Shown in pieces: positions 26,785 through 34,066 of a stretch of DNA of 64,000 nt. The DNA lies in NCBI RefSeq assembly GCF_018139565.1, contig NZ_JAGSPK010000002.1, positions 868,001 to 932,000 on the forward strand. The letters run 5' to 3'. The notes under the pieces were generated by a model. The model was not told the DNA's origin. It made no database searches and saw only the letters and a list, made by a program, of their open reading frames with translations. Source of the stretch: Cognatundibacterium rivi. Its GTDB lineage: Bacteria; Pseudomonadota; Gammaproteobacteria; Burkholderiales; Burkholderiaceae_D. Each line of letters begins with the position of its first letter. Within the stretch, counting starts at the first letter, position 1. A program made the position numbers and the translations under genes.

Positions 26785-27729
26785 TCAGAACACGACTGCA
26801 GCAGCTATACCAATCGACAAAAGTAAGCCATGTAAAGCTGCCGCGGCGATGGTCTGTCGTATCGCCGGTGTCAGCGACGACGGCGTCGCGGAATGTTGAA
26901 TCAGGGTTCTGGCCGCGAGTAACGATAACACTGCGGACGCCAAAGCCAGCAAAGCAAATCGCGGTAAAGCACCAGCCCACACCGCCGCTACCAGCCAGAG
27001 ATATGCGGCTGCCGCGATAATGGCATATAGCCAGCGAGCCTTGTGATGCCCCAGACGTACAACCCAATGACGTTTACCGGCAATGCCATCGGCTTTTTCA
27101 TCCGGGAACTGATTGATGAACAAGAGATTTGTGACCAACAATGCGTAACTGGCAACCGCAATCACAGGTTTGACGGAGAAGGCAGCGCGCTGGACAACAT
27201 CACTCCCGATCGCAATCAGGGCAAATCCGGCCCACACACCGATTTCCCCCAGCCCTCTGCTATTGAGTTTAAACGGCGGTGCTGAATACGCCCAGCCTAT
27301 GAATAGACCGGCAGCGCCTATCCATAACAGGGCAGCGTCAGACACCAGCATCAGCCAGATTCCGGCGACGACAACAAGCAACATCAGTATGCCGCCGAAG
27401 ATTGCAGTTTCACGACGAGATAAGACGCCGTTCTGAATGAAACGACTGCCGCCGGTGAAAGGAAAAATACGCTCATTATTCGCTTCATCCGTGCCGTTCA
27501 GTGCATCGTAATAATCATTGAGGACGTTAATACCGGCATGCGCCACCAGACCAAACAACAAGCTCATCCCTGCCGTCAACAAATTGATCTGCACACCATC
27601 GGCATAAGCGCTGGCGAGGCCAATCAACCCTGCAAACAAGGTCACCATCAGAAATGCTGGCCGCGTCGCCATCAGATAGTGCTGCACAGGATTGGCCATA
27701 TTATTCAGATTGGGTTCAACAGCGGGCAT
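26785..27729 (-). CDS. UbiA/MenA-type prenyltransferase
   Basis: A 314-residue polytopic membrane protein with about eight helices. The first Asp-rich motif reads N-D-Y-Y-D-A-L-N-G-T-D-E-A-N and a second, weaker one is P-D-E-K-A-D. Both bind the prenyl diphosphate through magnesium. The sequence style is nearer MenA (1,4-dihydroxy-2-naphthoate prenyltransferase) than UbiA, but no menaquinone genes are nearby and this lineage normally uses ubiquinone, so I name only the superfamily. Start has a GAGGA box. Confidence 0.85.
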   Translation of the reverse strand: MPAVEPNLNNMANPVQHYLMATRPAFLMVTLFAGLIGLASAYADGVQINLLTAGMSLLFGLVAHAGINVLNDYYDALNGTDEANNERIFPFTGGSRFIQNGVLSRRETAIFGGILMLLVVVAGIWLMLVSDAALLWIGAAGLFIGWAYSAPPFKLNSRGLGEIGVWAGFALIAIGSDVVQRAAFSVKPVIAVASYALLVTNLLFINQFPDEKADGIAGKRHWVVRLGHHKARWLYAIIAAAAYLWLVAAVWAGALPRFALLALASAVLSLLAARTLIQHSATPSSLTPAIRQTIAAAALHGLLLSIGIAAAVVF

Positions 27730-27893
27730 AATTCCTCGGAATAATCACAGCGCAGCCAGCATTTTTCTACCAGCGCCAGACTGCAAAGAAAACAGTAGAA
27801 ACAATCAACGCGAGACAATGATTTTGCAATGTATCTGAGGCAAACAACGATAAAAATAATTGTTATACATCAGCATTAAGCGCCTTAAGGAGT

Positions 27894-28559
27894 CTAAAGA
27901 GTCGCCGTCGCCAGTTTCAGGCCAAAACCGATAAACATCGCACCGACACCGCCCGACATGGCCGCAGAAAGCCGCCGGCGCTGACGGAAAGACTCTGCAA
28001 GTCTGGCACCAGCAAAAATAATCAACGTCAGATACGTAAAACTGCTCAACTGACAAATCAGCCCCAGAAGGTAATATGACAACAGTGGCGCGTGGAATTC
28101 CGGATCAACAAACTGGATGAAAAAGGAGATGAAAAACAGTATCGCTTTGGGATTCATCAGGCTGATGATCAGGGCTTTAGCAAACGGGTCACCGGCCTGC
28201 ACCGGAAGCTCCTTTGCTGCTACCACCACCTGCCGTGTTTTCAGCATTTTCAGGCAATGCAGCAACATCTGAATACCTATCCAGCCGAGGTAAGCAGCGC
28301 CAACATATTTCACCGCATAAAACAAACCCGCATTGCTTTTCAACAGCGCCGCCATCCCACCTGCGGACAGCACCATCAACACCAGATCACCGACAAATAT
28401 TCCACAAGCACCGCGATAGCCTGCGCGCACGCCACGCTGCGCCGCGACGCTGAGTACATAAAGTGAATTAGGGCCTGGCAGTAAAACAATGAAGATCGTC
28501 CCTAACAGAAAAGTCCAAAAATCAGAAACGCCAAAGCTGGCGTGAATCAATGCATTCAT
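27894..28559 (-). CDS. LysE/RhtB-family amino-acid exporter, LeuE-like
   Basis: A 221-residue membrane protein with six predicted helices. The family signature is F-I-V-L-L-P-G-P-N-S-L-Y-V-L followed by R-A-G-Y-R-G-A-C-G-I-F-V-G-D. The segment M-N-P-K-A-I-L-F-F-I-S-F-F-I-Q-F matches LeuE closely. The open frame reaches 28679, but homology sets the start at ATG 28559 (MNALIHASFG); the ribosome-binding site there is weak. Exports leucine or other hydrophobic amino acids in characterised relatives. Last chromosomal-type gene before the contractile system. Confidence 0.88.
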   Translation of the reverse strand: MNALIHASFGVSDFWTFLLGTIFIVLLPGPNSLYVLSVAAQRGVRAGYRGACGIFVGDLVLMVLSAGGMAALLKSNAGLFYAVKYVGAAYLGWIGIQMLLHCLKMLKTRQVVVAAKELPVQAGDPFAKALIISLMNPKAILFFISFFIQFVDPEFHAPLLSYYLLGLICQLSSFTYLTLIIFAGARLAESFRQRRRLSAAMSGGVGAMFIGFGLKLATATL

Positions 28560-29059
28560 TTGAGATGTCAGTTTGAGAAACGGTGAACGGTCGCCATCAT
28601 AGCAGCGCCGGATCAAACTACGCACCAGACAGGAAAATGAAAGGAATCCGGGCGAACAAATCAAGGAGAAATAAAACATCTGTGTTCACTTCAAATTTGC
28701 AGGAGGTGGCAAGGTGCAACGTGCATTTAAGCAACACATTTTAGATAAAAGGCTCACTTTTAGCCGTTCTTAACAGATAAAAACCGGCCCCACATTCAGG
28801 CTGCGCCTCGTTGTCACGTGTTTCTATCAAGCATTTAAAAATATCAACAAAAATGTTTTTCTTTTCACTATTGAAATTAACAATAAAAATATAGATAATC
28901 ACGCAACGTTTACTAAAAAACAATTTCAAACTAAATCGAATAAAAATAATAAAAAGTGAGCAGTGTCCGCGTCAACTGAGAGAAAGAACGCAACCATGTT
29001 ACGAATTTTGTTCCGTTTAACATTTGTTTATTTCTCTGCTATCTGCCGCGGAGTTACAG
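28560..29059 (+). promoter_or_regulatory. AT-rich leader of the eCIS operon with sigma-70-like promoter
   Basis: Five hundred bases between the LeuE-like gene and the first eCIS gene. TTGAAA (28871-28876), 17 bases, then GATAAT (28894-28899) is a good sigma-70 promoter, predicting a transcript start near 28906 and an untranslated leader of about 150 bases. The region is clearly richer in A and T than its surroundings. A 62-codon minus-strand frame (28741-28929) is not supported by a ribosome-binding site or composition. Confidence 0.65.
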
Positions 29060-29067
29060 ATGATTAA
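28996..29067 (+). CDS. Possible 23-codon leader ORF in front of the eCIS operon
   Basis: ATG at 28996 with a GAGAAAG box 9-10 bases upstream; the frame reads MLRILFRLTFVYFSAICRG and ends at TAA 29065-29067. It overlaps the DUF4255 start (29060) by eight bases. Hydrophobic and basic, it might be a leader peptide whose translation opens the next start site, or it may be chance. Confidence 0.3.
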   Translation: MLRILFRLTFVYFSAICRGVTDD

Positions 29068-29647
29068 CGCTGCATTAAGTCACCTCGCCGGACAACTGAA
29101 TCAACAGTTCAAAAATAACTTTCAACTGATAGAAGATATTGCTGTTGTATCGAATCTCTTTGAAACGGATGGAACAGCAGCAGCGCAAGCCAACAATAAA
29201 CTGGTACTGACACTGGTTAATATTGAAAAAGACACCCTGCCTTATCGCGCGAACCAGATAACGCGCACGCAAGATGAACGCCAGATAGTCCAAAGCAGCC
29301 CTTTATATCTGAACTTATATGTGATGATGGCGGCAAATTTCGGCGCAGGCAATTACGCTGAAGCACTTAAATCTATTTCTCAGGCAATCAGCTTTTTTCA
29401 GCAACAAGCCTCATTCGATCATAAAAACAGCCCCGGTCTCGACCCACGTATCGAAAAACTGATACTGGACATAGAAAATTTAAAAATTCCTGATTTAAAT
29501 AATTTGTGGAGTCTGCTCGGCGGACGCTACCTGCCGTCGGTTTTTTACAAAGTCCGCATGATTACCGTCGATAGCGAAGCCATCATTGGTCAGGTACCGG
29601 TTATTACAAAAACTCAGCACTCATTTGAAGTGGGCATGCAATCGTGA
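29060..29647 (+). CDS. eCIS DUF4255 (Pvc16/Afp16-like) protein, tail terminator
   Basis: A 195-residue protein starting MINAALSHLAGQLNQQF, the usual start of DUF4255/Pvc16_N proteins. Family members are present in nearly every extracellular contractile injection system; Afp16/Pvc16 caps the tail end and fixes its length. The frame is open upstream to a TTG at 29024, but the ATG at 29060 has a perfect GGAG box 6 bases before it and matches homologues. The next gene starts inside its stop (GTGA). First gene of the eCIS operon. Confidence 0.88.
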   Translation: MINAALSHLAGQLNQQFKNNFQLIEDIAVVSNLFETDGTAAAQANNKLVLTLVNIEKDTLPYRANQITRTQDERQIVQSSPLYLNLYVMMAANFGAGNYAEALKSISQAISFFQQQASFDHKNSPGLDPRIEKLILDIENLKIPDLNNLWSLLGGRYLPSVFYKVRMITVDSEAIIGQVPVITKTQHSFEVGMQS

Positions 29648-30453
29648 GCGAATACCTGCGCTTATTTACGGTGTATGTACGGCATGATTTTTTCGATCAG
29701 GGAGCAGGTACGCATATCCGTTTTGAGCCAACGAAGGAATGTGCCCTTTTCATGCAACGGGAAAATATCTTGCTACGGAAATGCCCGGATGGCGCAGAGA
29801 TCTGGCTAGAAACCAGAGACGTTGAAAATAATCGCACGCGCACTGAAAAATGGAACTTCAGTTTTGCCGCCTTTTCTGACGACCCATTAATGAATTTCTA
29901 CACGGTCTGGCCAATACCGCTACCGCTCTGCTTCAAAAATTCCCCGGCAATGACTGACGGTGTAAGTGAACTGCTGCAGGCAGAAGAAATGGTCAACGAA
30001 AATGCCGCGAAAAAGAACGCTTATGTCAGCACCAAAGAACCGCTATTTCAAGTTTCGATAACGGATGACTTTTCGGTAAATACGAGGAAAATTGATGCAA
30101 GAGAATTCAGGATACAGCTGGAAGCGCGCCCCATCCATTGGAAATATTTTTTTTCAGGCGCACTGGCATCGCGCAAATTAAAAATCATTGATTTGAACAG
30201 TAGCAATGAGGGCGAAGGTATCCGCTTCATCCCTTCGTCTCAGGTAGTTAGCAAGACCAGTGTTGCCTTCGTTTCTGAAGCGGCACTGCCGATGAGAAGC
30301 ATTCCGTCACAACGTTTTCAACTGTGTGAAGAGGGTGTCACAGGAAAAGTATTAATGAAGCGATTACCAAATGCCAACGTGCAGCATATTGGCAAAGAAA
30401 GACGTCCCGACGGGCATTCATTCGTCGTTGCGGAAATTTATATTCATCAATAA
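29644..30453 (+). CDS. Unknown eCIS-associated protein (269 aa)
   Basis: I do not recognise a domain. The protein is soluble, mixed alpha/beta, without signal or membrane helix. It begins M-S-E-Y-L-R-L-F-T-V-Y-V-R-H-D-F-F and is rich in aromatic residues in the first third. GTG start overlaps the stop of the DUF4255 gene by four bases, and the sheath gene follows 17 bases later, so its production is tied to the cap and the sheath. A cap-proximal or assembly role is an inference from position. Confidence 0.75.
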   Translation: MSEYLRLFTVYVRHDFFDQGAGTHIRFEPTKECALFMQRENILLRKCPDGAEIWLETRDVENNRTRTEKWNFSFAAFSDDPLMNFYTVWPIPLPLCFKNSPAMTDGVSELLQAEEMVNENAAKKNAYVSTKEPLFQVSITDDFSVNTRKIDAREFRIQLEARPIHWKYFFSGALASRKLKIIDLNSSNEGEGIRFIPSSQVVSKTSVAFVSEAALPMRSIPSQRFQLCEEGVTGKVLMKRLPNANVQHIGKERRPDGHSFVVAEIYIHQ

Positions 30454-30470
30454 TTTTCAAAGGAATACAT

Positions 30471-32156
30471 ATGGCTGGCGCGTATAAAACCCCTGGTGTC
30501 TATATCGTAGAAAAAAATGCTTTTCCTAACTCAGTTGTCGAGGTTGCGACTGCAGTTCCTGCATTTATCGGATACACCGAAATAGCAAGTAACAAAGGAG
30601 CATCGCTTAAAAATAAGCCCTGGCGCATTTCCTCCATGTCTGAATTCGTCAATTTCTTTGGTGGTGCTCCGAATGATAAGTTCGCCATCGATACATTCCC
30701 GAGTGAAGACGCCAATGTAAAAAATGCGCCTAACAGCGATTTCAGAATTGGCGACGACGAATATCAGTTACTTAACACTAAAAACCGCAACTATCTTTAC
30801 TACAGCATGAAGTTGTTCTTTCAGAACGGTGGCGGCGCATGCTACGTCGTGTCTGTTGGTGACTATCAGGCAAAAATCGAAAAAGCCGCTCTGGAAAGTG
30901 CATTTGACGAACTGCTCAAGGAACAGGAACCGACGATGATCGTCATTCCTGATGCGATGTCCCTCAGCATGGATGACTGCATTTCGCTGCAACAGGCAAG
31001 CCTGATGCACTGTGGCGGAAAAATGAAAAATCGCTTCTCCATTCTTGATATCTATGATGGCTACAAAGATCGTCGTGACGATGGTGACTGCATCGCAAAA
31101 TTCCGCAATGCTTTAGGCACCAGTTTTCTCGACTTTGGTTCGGCTTACTATCCTTGGGCAAACACATCCATCGTACAACTCTCTGATTTAGGTTTTTCTA
31201 ATATCGCTGATCTCAAAAAATTAAGCGAATGCCTGAAAGCAGAAGTGAATATCAGCACCCTGCATCAGGATAAGAAGGATGCTTATAACGAGCAAATTGA
31301 CAGCATAGAATCGGTGCTGGCCGCAGCTGAAAAACTGAAAGCGGATAAAAAAGCAGCAGCAGAAGCTGACGCTAAAAAGACATCTGAAGACAGAGCGAAG
31401 GAAAGAGCCGCGTTAGAAGCAATGTCGGATGAAGATAAGAAAAAAGCGAAAGAAGACGCTGATAAAAAAACGAAAGCAGAGGCAGAAATCAGTTCAGCAC
31501 CTGCTGAATTGCACAAAACATTGTTCACGATCAGCCCTTTGTACGTGAAAATTTTAAGTGCCATTCAGGTCAAGCTGAATCTGTTACCACCATCGGCCGC
31601 CATGGCCGGCGTCTATACACTGGTCGATAATTCGCGTGGCGTCTGGAAAGCACCTGCCAATGTCAGCCTGGCGTCGGTTGTTTCTCCTTCAGTCAATATC
31701 ACCCACGACGAACAAGAAGATTTGAACGTAACAACTGCGGGTAAATCGATCAATGCAATCCGTAGCTTCATCGGCGAAGGAACTCTGGTCTGGGGTGCCA
31801 GAACCCTGGACGGCAATAGTCTCGACTGGCGCTACATCAACGTGCGCCGGACGATGATCATGCTGGAAGAATCCCTGCGCCTGGCAACGAAAGCTTATGT
31901 TTTCGAACCGAATGTCAGCGGCACATGGGTCACGATCAAAAGCATGGCAAGCAATTTCCTGACAGGTATCTGGAAACGCGGCGGTCTGGCTGGTGCAAGC
32001 CCGGAAGATGCATTCAGTGTGCATGTAGGTCTGGGAGAGACGATGACTGCTGAAGATATTCTGGAAGGCATTTTGCGGGTCACTATTCTGGTTGCGCTGA
32101 GTCGCCCGGCCGAATTCATTGAAATCACGTTCCAACAGCAGATGCAGAAATCTTAA
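30471..32156 (+). CDS. eCIS contractile sheath protein
   Basis: A 561-residue phage-tail-sheath family protein. The N-terminus Y-K-T-P-G-V-Y-I-V-E-K-N-A-F-P and the following A-V-P-A-F-I-G-Y-T-E are the eCIS sheath signature; the C-terminal sheath core ends V-A-L-S-R-P-A-E-F-I-E-I-T-F-Q-Q. Residues about 264-346 form a Lys/Glu/Ala-rich, probably coiled-coil stretch inserted in the middle domain, which points outward in known sheaths. Only one sheath gene exists here, while Afp and PVC have three. Strong AAAGGA box. Polymerises around the tube and contracts on triggering. Confidence 0.95.
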   Translation: MAGAYKTPGVYIVEKNAFPNSVVEVATAVPAFIGYTEIASNKGASLKNKPWRISSMSEFVNFFGGAPNDKFAIDTFPSEDANVKNAPNSDFRIGDDEYQLLNTKNRNYLYYSMKLFFQNGGGACYVVSVGDYQAKIEKAALESAFDELLKEQEPTMIVIPDAMSLSMDDCISLQQASLMHCGGKMKNRFSILDIYDGYKDRRDDGDCIAKFRNALGTSFLDFGSAYYPWANTSIVQLSDLGFSNIADLKKLSECLKAEVNISTLHQDKKDAYNEQIDSIESVLAAAEKLKADKKAAAEADAKKTSEDRAKERAALEAMSDEDKKKAKEDADKKTKAEAEISSAPAELHKTLFTISPLYVKILSAIQVKLNLLPPSAAMAGVYTLVDNSRGVWKAPANVSLASVVSPSVNITHDEQEDLNVTTAGKSINAIRSFIGEGTLVWGARTLDGNSLDWRYINVRRTMIMLEESLRLATKAYVFEPNVSGTWVTIKSMASNFLTGIWKRGGLAGASPEDAFSVHVGLGETMTAEDILEGILRVTILVALSRPAEFIEITFQQQMQKS

Positions 32157-32166
32157 AAATGCTTTT

Positions 32167-32186
32167 ATAACGCAATACTGCGTTAT
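32167..32186 (+). other. Perfect hairpin between sheath and tube genes
   Basis: 8-bp stem ATAACGCA / TGCGTTAT with the 4-nt loop ATAC, 11 bases after the sheath stop and 45 before the tube start. It lacks a T-run, so it may protect or process mRNA and set the sheath:tube ratio. Confidence 0.5.
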
Positions 32187-32230
32187 TAATCAGCGTATTT
32201 TTTAAAGTTACTTTCTTAAAGAGGTTTGTT

Positions 32231-32689
32231 ATGGCAGATGATGGATCTAAACAATCAGCGAATGTATGGCCTTTGCCAAAATTCTATTTCCGCGTGAAAT
32301 GGGATTCCAATGAGATGTCATTCCAGGAAGTCTCCGGTCTTGATGTTCAGTCAGAAGAAATTAAATACCGCCACGGAAACAGCCCTGTTTTCTCCGTGAT
32401 TAAAATGCCCGGCATGAAAAAATACGGCAATATCACGATGAAAAAAGGCGTGTTTAAAGGTGATAACAAGTTCTGGGATTGGCTCAACAAAATTAAGATG
32501 AACACCATCAAACGTGTTCCGGTCACGATCAGTCTGCTGGATGAAGAAGGTAATGACACGATGGTGTGGACTTTAACCAATGCATGGCCAACGAAGATTT
32601 CAAGTACCGACTTGAAATCAGAAGGCAATGAAGTGGCAATCGAATCAATCGAGATTGTCCACGAAGGTCTGACTATCGCTAATAAATAA
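32231..32689 (+). CDS. eCIS inner tube protein 1 (gp19/Hcp-like)
   Basis: A 152-residue phage T4 gp19-type tail tube protein. Typical pattern: P-K-F-Y-F-R-V-K-W, F-Q-E-V-S-G-L-D-V, and the C-terminal N-A-W-P-T-K-I-S-S-T-D-L-K-S-E-G-N-E-V-A-I-E-S. It forms the stack of hexameric rings through which cargo travels. Comparable to Afp1/Pvc1. Strong AGAGG box. The next gene encodes a second, diverged tube subunit. Confidence 0.94.
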   Translation: MADDGSKQSANVWPLPKFYFRVKWDSNEMSFQEVSGLDVQSEEIKYRHGNSPVFSVIKMPGMKKYGNITMKKGVFKGDNKFWDWLNKIKMNTIKRVPVTISLLDEEGNDTMVWTLTNAWPTKISSTDLKSEGNEVAIESIEIVHEGLTIANK

Positions 32690-32697
32690 GCATTGAT

Positions 32698-33165
32698 ATG
32701 ACTGGTGAATATTTCGAGGAAGGCTACCCTCCTGCCGCGTTTTATTTCACGGTGACCTTTGGTAATGGCGTACAGGTTCCTGATGCTTCCTTCAGCGAAG
32801 TGTCAGGAATCAGTCTCGAGATGGAAACGGAAGCTGTTACGGAAGGCGGAGAAAACCGTTTTGTACATCAGCTTCCAAAAAGTATCAAACATCCTAACCT
32901 TGAATTAAAACGCGGTATTTCCATGCTCAACTCACCGTTGGTCAAATGGTGCAAAGATACATTGGAAGGTGCCTTTATCAAGTTGATCGTTCCTCAAACG
33001 ATTATCGTGAAACTCAATGGTGCAGATGGACAAGTACTACGGGCATGGGCATTCATAGATGCTTATCCCATTAAGTGGGATGTCGAAGGATTTAACGCGA
33101 CAAAAAATGAAGTGGCAATCGAGAAGATGACTTTTGCCTATACCTATTCGAAACGTAGTAAATGA
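32698..33165 (+). CDS. eCIS tube protein 2 (Afp5/Pvc5-like)
   Basis: A 155-residue gp19-type protein paralogous to the previous gene: F-Y-F-T-V-T-F, F-S-E-V-S-G-I-S-L, and Y-P-I-K-W-D-V-E-G-F-N-A-T-K-N-E-V-A-I-E. In Afp/PVC the corresponding Afp5 sits at the base of the tube next to the baseplate. Eight bases after the preceding stop. Confidence 0.92.
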   Translation: MTGEYFEEGYPPAAFYFTVTFGNGVQVPDASFSEVSGISLEMETEAVTEGGENRFVHQLPKSIKHPNLELKRGISMLNSPLVKWCKDTLEGAFIKLIVPQTIIVKLNGADGQVLRAWAFIDAYPIKWDVEGFNATKNEVAIEKMTFAYTYSKRSK

Positions 33166-33177
33166 TCTGGCGAAATC

Positions 33178-33342
33178 ATGTCGATAGAAATTAAAGAGCT
33201 GATTATCAAAACGACGATACTGAATCATCCTCAGAATAAGGAGGATGACGTTATTGTGGATAAACAACTCATCAAAGACGAAATTCTGGCCGAGTGTCGG
33301 CAGATGGTACAAAGTCTTTTACGTGAACCGAGGGAGCGCTGA
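33178..33342 (+). CDS. DUF5908 small eCIS protein (54 aa)
   Basis: Translation from ATG 33178 gives 54 residues beginning MSIEIKELIIKTTI and ending with a helical, charged tail (I-L-A-E-C-R-Q-M-V-Q-S-L-L-R-E). This is the DUF5908 pattern, found as a tiny gene between the tube and LysM genes of many eCIS loci. Its position corresponds to Afp6. Function is not established; a small structural or chaperone part of the tube-baseplate junction is likely. Easily missed by gene callers because of its length. Confidence 0.85.
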   Translation: MSIEIKELIIKTTILNHPQNKEDDVIVDKQLIKDEILAECRQMVQSLLREPRER

Positions 33343-33344
33343 TC

Positions 33345-34025
33345 GTGTCCGGGCAAAAAACACTGCTCAAAATTTCCGGCTGCACCGTCGCTGAAAACGG
33401 CTCTATCAGTGTTGATAGCAGTCGCCCGTTTTTTGAGGCTCTGATTAATCCATCCGGATACGGACATGATTTTTCTATCAAATATGCAAAAAATCAGACC
33501 TTGGGTCAAGCTGGGAATGAGGCAAAATTTCATGCCAGCCAGCCACAAAAACTCAATCTCAAAGAGCTGATTTTGGATGGAACGGGTGTCATTCTCGGCA
33601 CAAAAAAAACGGTAAAAGAACAAGTGCAAACTTTGCGAAACACGATCTACAGCTATGTAGGCGTAAAGCATGAAACCCCTATTGTACAAATCGTGTGGGG
33701 CAGTCTGATTTTTTACGGTCGGGCAGAAGGAATGAAATTTGATTACACACTATTCAAACCGAATGGTGAACCTCTGCGCGCAAAAATCACACTCAACTTT
33801 GTGGAATACATCAGCCCAGGAGAAATGGGGAAAAAGAAGGCTGCAAGCTCACCGGATCTGACTCATCTGATCACGGTCAAAGCTGGCGATACGCTGCCGC
33901 TGTTATGCGACAGAATTTACCGCGACAGTAGCTACTATATGGAAGTCGCTCGCATCAATGGTCTTAGTTCTTTTCGCAATTTAACACCCGGAACAACGCT
34001 TAAGTTTCCGCCATTGGCAAACTAA
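33345..34025 (+). CDS. eCIS LysM tube/baseplate protein (Afp7-like)
   Basis: A 226-residue protein with an N-terminal CIS-tube-type domain (P-F-F-E-A-L-I-N-P-S-G-Y) and a C-terminal LysM-like domain from about residue 178 (I-T-V-K-A-G-D-T-L-P-L-L-C, then N-G-L-S-S-F-R-N-L-T-P-G-T-T-L-K-F-P). It joins tube and spike, as gp53/gp54-type proteins do. GTG start, GGGAG box about 8 bases upstream, two bases after the DUF5908 stop. Confidence 0.92.
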   Translation: MSGQKTLLKISGCTVAENGSISVDSSRPFFEALINPSGYGHDFSIKYAKNQTLGQAGNEAKFHASQPQKLNLKELILDGTGVILGTKKTVKEQVQTLRNTIYSYVGVKHETPIVQIVWGSLIFYGRAEGMKFDYTLFKPNGEPLRAKITLNFVEYISPGEMGKKKAASSPDLTHLITVKAGDTLPLLCDRIYRDSSYYMEVARINGLSSFRNLTPGTTLKFPPLAN

Positions 34026-34066
34026 AGATATCCGACGATGCTATTACTAATTTGAAATAAACAACC

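Noticed and set aside
28741..28929. 62-codon minus-strand ORF in the eCIS leader.
   Set aside because: AT-rich, no ribosome-binding site, overlaps the predicted promoter on the other strand.
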